Shown here in pieces: positions 57,006 to 64,000 of a stretch of 64,000 nt of DNA. Origin of the DNA: Ovis canadensis (Eukaryota > Chordata > Mammalia > Artiodactyla > Bovidae). The stretch lies in the NCBI RefSeq assembly GCF_042477335.2, contig NC_091255.1, positions 40,402,501-40,466,500 on the forward strand. The letters run 5' to 3'. The notes beneath the pieces are model-generated. The model was not told the origin of the DNA. It saw nothing but the letters and a program-made list of their open reading frames with translations, and did not search any database. How positions within the stretch are numbered: the first letter of the stretch is position 1; every line of letters begins with the position of its first letter. Position numbers and translations under genes: made by a program.

Positions 57006-57212
57006 ACTCTATGTATATGAAGTTGAAATACAATTGATTTACATTATTGTGCTAAGAATGGAAAGAGATTAGGAGCAGTGAATGTTGGGTGACGCAGGTA
57101 CACAGACGTTCATTGCTGTTCTCACTACTTCTCTATTTGCAATGTTTCCTATTAACATTTTTAAAAAGTGAGACATGTGATGTTTCAGTTTGGATGTATT
57201 ATTAAAACTTTT

Positions 57213-57415
57213 GCTGCTACTCTTCAGTCACTAAGTCGTGTCTGAGTCTTTGTGACCCCATGGACTGTGGCCCGCCAGGCTCCCTGTTCATGGGATTCTC
57301 CAGGCAAGGATACTGGAGTGAGTAGCCATTTCCTTCTCCAGGGGATCTTTCCGACCCAGGGGTTGGACCCATGACTACTGCTTGGCAGGCAGATTCTCTA
57401 CCACTGAGCCATCGA
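57213..57415 (-). mobile_element. Bov-tA SINE
   Basis: Antisense, cttcagtcactaagtcgtgt to accactgagccatcgaagag. Confidence 0.95.
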
Positions 57416-57424
57416 AGAGAATGC

Positions 57425-57500
57425 TGCCACTGTTTAGTTGCTCAGTTGTGTCTGGCTCTTTGCAACTCCATGGACTGCAGCACTCCAGGCTCCTGACCAT
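57425..57500 (-). mobile_element. BovA tail fragment
   Basis: gtttagttgctcagttgtgt to ctgcagcactccaggctcct. Probably an older SINE or BovB tail into or beside which the preceding Bov-tA inserted (gctgc occurs on both sides). Confidence 0.8.
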
Positions 57501-57673
57501 ACTGTTAAACTCCAGACTGTATAGGGGAAAATACACACCCCCTAGGAGATCCCAGAGAGAAGCAAACATCTCTAAAATGTGGCAAGATGAAAGGGCAGAG
57601 GCATCTTTTGGGGGAAGAGTCCCAGGGAGGCAGTAAATCCCAGGAAAGAGAAGGCTGTGTGTTATATCAAGGT

Positions 57674-57902
57674 GCATGCACGCGTGCTAAGTCACTTCAG
57701 TTGTATCCAACTCTTTGCAACCCCATGGACTGTAGCCTCCAGGCCCCTCTGCCCATGGGATTCTCCAGGCAAGAACACTGGAGTGGGTTGTCATGCCCTC
57801 CTCCAGGGCATCTTGCTGACCCAGGGATCAAATTTGCATCTCTTATGTCTCACTGGATTTACAGATGGGTTCTTTACCACTAGCACCACCTGGGAAGCCC
57901 CC
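57674..57902 (-). mobile_element. Bov-tA SINE
   Basis: Antisense, gctaagtcacttcagttgta to tagcaccacctgggaagccc. Confidence 0.95.
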
Positions 57903-58295
57903 TGTCAGGGTAAGTCGGTTTTATACAGTCACACAGAGTTTCCCAGAGCCTGCCTTAGTCAGAGATGCAGAATGGGTCCCCTACATCCCGGAGTGGCATA
58001 GACATGATGGAAACACCTGCTGGACCAGCTGGAGCTGTGCAAGGGAAATAAGGACCATCTCAGCAAATGCTGTGTAAACAGATCACATCAAGAGCATCAT
58101 TCCCCAGAACCTCTTTGCAATGCCTGCTTCCTCCTCCCCACAGGCATCGCATCCCCAATACTCAGGCAATAGAAACTGAAATTAATTGAACTATAGAAAA
58201 GTCAAGCTGCATTCATCACACAACTGAAATATATAAACAAAGATCAATACCTGCTATGAGCCTGTCCCAGAACCATCCTTTCCCATCATTGTGCT
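57903..58295. other. Unassigned sequence
   Basis: No gene or repeat recognised. Confidence 0.4.
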
Positions 58296-58299
58296 ACTG

Positions 58300-58660
58300 A
58301 ATTCTGAAGCCTCTGCCTAAAAGTCACCTCCTCTACGAACCTTTCCCTAAAGATTCTAATGTGGCATCAATCCTTAATTCTTTCTCTGAATGTCTGTAAT
58401 ACTTCATCTATGCCCTCTGGTTTTAGGGCTTATTTATGAGTTGCTTTAGTTACTCGTGTCTCCTGTGTGTGCGACTTACCTCACCATAGACTGTAAATCC
58501 TTCTGGAGCTGGAATTATGTGGTCCCCTTTTAGAGGCTTCCCCCAGCTCAGCTCAAGACCCATCTTTACTGGGTGATCATCTCTAATGACTACAGCATTT
58601 ACCACTCTTGTGTCTAATGTTTTTAACCTCTGTATTACAGTAAACATGTTGGGATATTCT
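58300..58660 (+). mobile_element. L2 LINE 3' fragment, decayed
   Basis: gcctctgcctaaaagtcacc/tcctc, gaacctttccctaaagattc and ctcaccatagactgtaaatc follow the L2 3' end in order. Weak beyond 58500. Confidence 0.5.
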
Positions 58661-58678
58661 TGGTACTCAGCTTCCTTC

Positions 58679-58797
58679 TTTTATTTTTTGGCCATACCTC
58701 GTAACATGTGGAATCTTAGTTCCCCAACCAGGGATCAAACCTGTGCCCGCTATACTGAAAGTGTGGAGTCCTAATCCCTGGACCACCAGGGAAGTCC
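58679..58797 (-). mobile_element. CHR-type tRNA SINE with target-site duplication
   Basis: Antisense: tggccatacctcgtaacatg, cttagttccccaaccaggga and head ggaccaccagggaagtccc. Flanks cttggtactc (58669-58678) and cttggttctc (58798-58807), one mismatch. Confidence 0.93.
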
Positions 58798-59095
58798 CTT
58801 GGTTCTCTTTCTATACCTATTTGACCTTTCATTATGACAGAGTTTCTATGTTAATGAAATTACGGAGCAATAACAACCCCTGTGAGATGCCATGAAGGAA
58901 AGGAGCAGATACTTTCATTTCTCTAAGGTTCTTCTTGATCTCAGACCCCTTCATCGTTGCCCACCTTCATTCTGATGTGAGAAAAGGTCTTCTATGGCAT
59001 CTTTGTGCCTTTCCTGACTGCCAGGAATGACCAGGAGACACCAGCTTGGTCAACGAGATGGAAGCAGCTTGCTGGGGACTTCTGGAAAGGCTTTC

Positions 59096-59312
59096 GTGTG
59101 GGCATGCTTAGTCACTCAGTCAGGTCTGACTGTTTGCAACCTTATAGACTGTAGACTGTCAGGCTTCCCTGTCCATGGGATTCTCCAGGCAAGAATACTG
59201 GAGTGGGTTGCCATTTCCTCCTTCAGGGGATCTTCCCAACCCAGGGTTCAAACTCAAGTCTCCTGCATTGGCAGGTGGATTCTTTACTAGAGATCGCCAC
59301 CTGGGAAGCCAG
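59096..59312 (-). mobile_element. Bov-tA SINE
   Basis: Antisense, tgcttagtcactcagtcagg to cgccacctgggaagcc. 58808-59095 before it is unassigned. Confidence 0.95.
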
Positions 59313-59854
59313 AAAGACATTTGCTTTTCCCAATAATGGAGACAAATGTGACTAGCGAAACCTCCTCTTTTCCCATCTTCCTGCCCAACTTGTGGATTCT
59401 GAATGTGGTTCCTGAATTTGCGGGACATTTACTAAACTAACTCGAAATTGTCTCTAATCTAGCTCTAAATTGCTTTTCCAATTTTCTCTCTTACAATTTC
59501 CTTCCATTTGAATCAAATTGACTTTCAAAACTTGTTCTTCTCAAGTCTGAGTTACTTTGGTTATTTTTGTCTCCTCTCTGCTGAAAGATCCCTAACCATT
59601 TTAACTCAAATTTTCAGACCTGGCCAAATCTCTGCCTCATTGGAAAAGCTGCCCTTTAACAAAATCACCTCTTCCACCTGGAGTCTCATAGCCTTTCTGA
59701 CCCGACAACTTAAACAGGCATTTACAGAGTCCGTACAGTATTTCTTATGTTATTGCCTTTCTTTGATATTAACCCATATGAGTATTGATTGTCTCTCCAA
59801 TTAGGTTATTAGTCCATTCAGATTGCATGTTCTATTTCTTTGTATCTCTGATAG
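59313..59854. other. Unassigned sequence, possible L2 text
   Basis: 59560-59830 has an L2-like flavour (aaaatcacctcttccacctg) but I cannot place it. No gene. Confidence 0.3.
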
Positions 59855-59855
59855 C

Positions 59856-60421
59856 ATCCAAAATCACTGCAGATGGTGACTACAGCCATGAAATTAAAAG
59901 ATACTTGCTCCTTGGAAGAAAAGCTATGACCAACTTAGACAGCACATTTAAAAGCAGAGACATTGCTTTGCCAACAAAGGTCCATCTAGTCAAAGCTATG
60001 GTTTTTCCAGTAGTCATGTATGGATATGAGAGTTGGACTATAAAGAAAGCTGAGCGCTGAAGAATTGATGCTTTTGAACTGTGGTGTTGGAGAAGACTCT
60101 TGAGATCAAACCAGTCACTCCTAAAGAAAATCAGTCCTTAATATTCATTGGAAGGACTGATGCTGAAGCTGAAACTCCAATCCTTTGGCCACCTGAGATG
60201 AAGAATTGACTCACTGGAAAAGACCCTAATGCTGGGAAAGACTGAAGGCAGGAGGAGAAGGGGACAACAGAGGATGAGATGGTTGGATAGCATCACCGAC
60301 TTGATGGACATGAGTTTGAGCAAACTCCAGGAGTTGGTGATGGACAGGGAAGCCTAGAGCACTGCCGTGCATGGGGTTGCAAAAGGTCAGACACAACTGA
60401 GCAACTGAACTGAACTGAACT
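59856..60421 (+). mobile_element. BovB 3' end, 566 bp, with internal deletion
   Basis: Starts aaaatcactgcagatggtga and ends gaactgaactgaactc. The open part (59785-60060) reads ITADGD ... [21 protein letters not shown] and stops at a TGA (60058-60060) where the RT C-terminus normally reads on. About 21 bp is missing at 60106 compared with the 38.4-kb copy. Confidence 0.95.
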
Positions 60422-60424
60422 CAA

Positions 60425-62050
60425 TATGTACTTATGGAATTACTGAACACTGTTGTGTTTGCAACATTCTTGCTTTGTCATGAGACGTTAAAAAGCATAA
60501 ATCGATCCATCCCTGGCTGGATAGAGAATGGAGATTTGGCAAATGAGTAGAGAAATACAAGGGTAGTTTGCATGATGAGTTATTGATATGGGTTGTGGAC
60601 TTGTCTAAGTAGGGTGCTTTCCAAGCCTAGATGGGACAGGCTACACTATGGTAACATACATTTCCAAAATCCCAGTGCCTTGTAAAAACAAAGGTTATAA
60701 TACAAGTAAAGAGAGGAGAAACAGAGTTTTTGTTCATCAGAATCACTTGGGACTGAGCCAGACAGAGGCTCTGTCTTGCTACATTCACCCATAATCACCA
60801 TAGCCAAAGAAAGATAATTGAAAACCTTACATTGGTTCTTGAAACTTCTACCTGGATTGCAGTCAGCGTTCACAACCAGAGAAAATCATACAGCCACACA
60901 TAACTTGAAAGAAGACAGGATAGTGCCAGTCAACCATAAGACCAGGTAAAGGAGAACCAGATTACTTGTGACCAACACAGGTGTTAACCTTGCCTAAAAG
61001 TATATCAACCAGTGTTCTTTAGCTGCAGCCAACAAAAGCTGACTCTGGTTAACTTGAGCAAAGAATAAATCTATGGGGAGTGGAGGGGTAGCCCACAGAA
61101 TTAAAGGAAATGTACCTAGAAGAGAACAAGATCATGGCCACTTCTGAGCATACAGCTGAATAACCAGATTGACAGGCTCTTTAGAGAACCTCCAATAATA
61201 AGACCCAGCTACAACAATATCTTTGTGTCGTTAGTTTAACTGTCAAATTCTTAGATGAGAGCATCTCATGGGCTGAGCTTGGACCATGTGCCAACCTTGA
61301 TCAGGGATGAGTAAGTACCTGGAACAAGAGTCCCACTAAGACTGTGTGCGGTGAAAGAAAGGGTAGCAGTCGAAAGAGAAACAGGGCACTGTGAGAAGAA
61401 GGAAGAATAAAGGAAGACAAGAAAAAGTTACTCGTGTCCTTTATGCACAGACAGTTGTACAATAATTTAAAGGCTGGTGGACGTCTGTCATGCCTAGACA
61501 TGACATGTGTGATGCAAGACATCACACAAGGAGTGAATATCTGTATCCCTTATCCAGACACCCCTAAGATCATAACTTCTTCCAGGTTCACTTCTTCCAA
61601 AATGAAATCTAACTCCCACTTTCCTCCTCAAGTGTGAATCCTACCTTAGGTCATTAGCAACAGCATAATATGATTGTGGGGATAATTCCTGGTTGCAATC
61701 AAAAGGCAAAAGTTTAACTGAGAAAAGTCATGGGGCTGATCTGAAAAGCTTTCAGTGAATCCATGGCTGATTTATTCCTGTCTTGTCTGGTAGGAACTGA
61801 GTCTGAGCACAGATGATGGGATGTGCAGCCCTCTGTATGACCAGGGAATGGTTTAACAGGTGACAGATCAGCCATCCCAAGAAACTCTTTTCAGATTTCC
61901 AAATGATAGGACCAGAAGAAGTAGCTCCAGGACTGACAACTCAAGGCTCAGCCAGAAATAGGAATATTCTGGAATGCTATAGATGAAACCAAAGACTCTC
62001 CACCTCCAACCATTACCCCCCAAAATACTCTGCTCCAACAAGAGCTTAAA
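60425..62050. other. 1.6-kb unassigned sequence
   Basis: No gene recognised. 61000-61110 (agctgcagccaacaaaagct, gggtagcccacagaattaaa) resembles an old mammalian MER repeat I cannot name. Confidence 0.35.
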
Positions 62051-62055
62051 TGAAA

Positions 62056-62425
62056 GAGATACTTTCGAACTGTGGTGCTGGGGAAGACTCTTGAGACTCT
62101 CTTGGACTTCCGGAGATCAACTCAGTCGATTCTAGAGGAAATCAACTCTGAATATTCATTGGAAGGTCTAATGCCAAAGCTCCAATACTTTGGCCACCTG
62201 ATGCGAAGAACTGACTCATTGGAAAAGACCCTGATGCTGAGAAAGACTGAAGTCAGGAGAAGGGGGATGATAGAGGATAAGATGGTTGGATGGTATCATC
62301 AACTCAATGGACATGAATGAGTTTGAGCAAACTCTGGGAGGCAGTGAAGGACAGGGAAGCCTGGTGTGCTGCAGTCCACGGGATCACAAAGAATCAAACA
62401 CAACAGTGACTGAACTGAACTGAAG
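62056..62425 (+). mobile_element. BovB 3' end, diverged
   Basis: Starts near ctttcgaactgtggtgctgg, the same internal point as the 38.4-kb copy, and ends gactgaactgaactgaag. Several indels break the C-terminal frame. Confidence 0.94.
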
Positions 62426-62736
62426 AGCTAGCCAGTTCTTCTGCTGGGGTCATTCTAACATCTGTAGTCTGCTGCCCATCAGCTAGGCAGCTCTGCCCAC
62501 AGGGTTTGGCCAGCTGAGAGACTTGTGGTTTCTAAGAGTCTCAGGAGAACAAGCCTTAACACACAAATGCTTTTCAAGCTTTTGTTTGTGTCACAATTGA
62601 TAGTGTTCCACTGTGAGACAAGCCACACAGTCAACAGGTTCAGAAAGGAGAGAGACAATCTCCACTTCTTGGTACAAGGAACTGAGGTGGTAAATTGCAA
62701 AGATATGGAGAAAGGAAAAGATAAAAAAAAATCTAT
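62426..62736. other. Unassigned sequence
   Basis: No gene or repeat recognised. Confidence 0.4.
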
Positions 62737-62746
62737 GGCCATCTTT

Positions 62747-62963
62747 TAAGCTTCCCTGGTTGCTCAGTGGTAAAGAATCTGCCTGCAATACAGGAGATCC
62801 AAGTTCAATTCCTGGGTCAGGAAGATCCCCTGGAGAAGGAAATGGCAGCCCACTCCTGTATTCTTGCCTGGAGAATCCCATGAGCAGAGGAGCCTGGTGG
62901 GCTACAGTCCATGGGTTTGCAAAGAGTCAGACAAGACTGAAGCGACTAAAGGACAACAACAAC
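62747..62963 (+). mobile_element. Bov-tA SINE with target-site duplication
   Basis: Head gcttccctggttgctcagtg, tail gactgaagcgactaaaggac with an aac-rich end. Flanks ggccatcttt (62737-62746) and ggccattttt (62964-62973), one mismatch. Confidence 0.96.
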
Positions 62964-62973
62964 GGCCATTTTT

Positions 62974-63876
62974 CAGTCTTCCTCGGAAGGTAACTTCTGC
63001 TGATACTCCATGGATCCAACCTTGGAAATCATGGACTAAGCTACCCTGATGTGCCCACTCTCCGTCCAGCTGGCTGACTCCTCCACCTGAGTAATATGAT
63101 GGGAGACAACTATGTTTGAATCTCTTACTACTTTCTGAAGGCTGCTAGGTGAACAGGTTAGCAGATGGATGCTGTGGCCTGGCGATATAGACATTTATCT
63201 TGCCTCACCAGACTTGGCCATCTGCCCTGATGCTGCTTGCTCCTTTAAAATGCAGCGTTAGCAGACAGAGACCCCTGTACCACGCACAGACCTTGGAAAG
63301 ACAGGCTGGCTTTCCGCGAAGCACATTCTGCTGATGGTGAGGCAGTTCAAAGTGGGATAAATTAAAGCCCTTATGCAACTCAAAGAATTCATTTGTCTTT
63401 TGATCCACCTTCCACTCTGACAAATGCTCCCTTCCCTATCACATTCAAACACACACCCCCTTCAGAAGCTGGTAAACGCATCCCCTGGCAAGGAATGGAT
63501 TTTCCTTGTACTCCGCTATCTGAGTGATAAAAGGGTTTCATGTCCCAGGTTCATTTCTCAGTAACTAACTCAGATACACCCGACGCAGCGAAGCGCCTAA
63601 GCTCTTTCTACAGTTATTAAACTGTTATCCCTAATTCCTCTGGAGACTCAACCTAGCAGTGACGACTCTGAGGGCACTTTCCTATTAAATCTGCATTTTG
63701 CACAGAGAGATAAAGCAGGCCCATTCGACCCTGTTTACAGAGATGGCGGAAGAGCCCCTGCAGGCTGCTGGGCTGTCAGCACTTTTTCTCTGTCAGAAAG
63801 GCTGCACGGGGTGGACCCCCACGGCTCACGGCCCAGACTCAGCTACAAACTTTGCAGACTCTTCTAAAACACTTCT
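62974..63876. other. Repeat-free region, candidate conserved noncoding element
   Basis: No transposon recognised. 63450-63840 is motif-dense (gagtgataaaagggtttcat at 63523, acagttattaaactgttatc at 63611, which is a near-palindrome). Confidence 0.35.
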
Positions 63877-63878
63877 GG

Positions 63879-64000
63879 GCTTCCTTGGTGGCTCAGAAAG
63901 CAAAGAACCTGCCGGCAGTGTGGGAGACCTGGGCTTGATCTCTGTTCTGGGAAGATCTCCTGGAGAAGGAATTGGCAACCCACTCCAGTATTCTTGCCTG
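63879..64000 (+). mobile_element. Bov-tA SINE, cut by the window edge
   Basis: Head tgggcttccttggtggctca through cagtattcttgcctg. The tail lies beyond the window. Confidence 0.95.

Noticed and set aside
1..64000. CRISPR arrays, integrons, prophage or other microbial systems
   Set aside because: Repeat content shows mammalian nuclear DNA; there are no regularly spaced repeats, and the tandem tracts are microsatellites.

Overview
The window is nuclear DNA from a ruminant artiodactyl, most likely a bovid. The diagnosis rests on its repeats. It contains the RTE-type LINE BovB, many tRNA/BovB-composite Bov-tA SINEs (about 27 copies), artiodactyl CHR-type tRNA SINEs (about 16 copies) and 3' ends of the ruminant L1 family. 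Older mammalian layers lie underneath: L1M-type LINE-1, MIR, L2, hAT and Tigger-like DNA transposons, and one MaLR-type LTR. The species cannot be fixed from this sequence alone. I find no protein-coding host gene, rRNA, tRNA or CRISPR array that I can support. The only convincing protein-coding homology is to retrotransposon enzymes, and all of it is broken.

Layout. 1-1836 is a minus-strand BovB whose 3' end lies outside the window. Its reverse-transcriptase frame is interrupted by one nonsense codon and one probable 1-base deletion. 1848-6080 is a mosaic of old LINE-1 pieces with a Bov-tA inserted in it. 6250-12080 alternates SINEs, two antisense ruminant L1 3' ends and unassigned DNA. 12820-14150 is an L1MA-like 3' end carrying a BovB-tail insertion, followed by a CHR SINE. 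15945-19545 holds an L1 ORF2 fragment, a hAT remnant and SINEs. 19545-26865 is comparatively repeat-poor and contains a candidate exon and a Tigger-like element. 26865-32900 holds SINEs, L1 and an old antisense L1M stretch. 32934-34534 is a second minus-strand BovB, 5'-truncated, with its natural 3' end and an RT frame broken by a single frameshift. 34720-45690 is SINE-dense and includes a young BovB tail nested in a Bov-tA. 45690-56700 is repeat-poor overall, apart from a 450-bp GATA/GGAT tract, a MaLR LTR, a BovB tail and a few SINEs and MER fragments. 56700-64000 returns to SINEs and BovB tails, and a Bov-tA is cut by the right edge.

Nothing here forms an operon or pathway. What works together is the retrotransposon system: BovB supplies the enzyme and the 3' tail that the non-autonomous Bov-tA SINEs share. 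Several copies show target-site duplications that date events relative to each other. The repeat-poor islands at about 6.6, 17.6, 18.4, 22.2, 30.6, 46.6, 50.0, 53.7, 56.1 and 63.6 kb have an AT-rich, motif-dense texture typical of conserved noncoding elements. The window could therefore be a gene desert or a large intron in a developmental regulatory domain. That is inference; a cross-mammal alignment would decide it. I did not find a new biological system.
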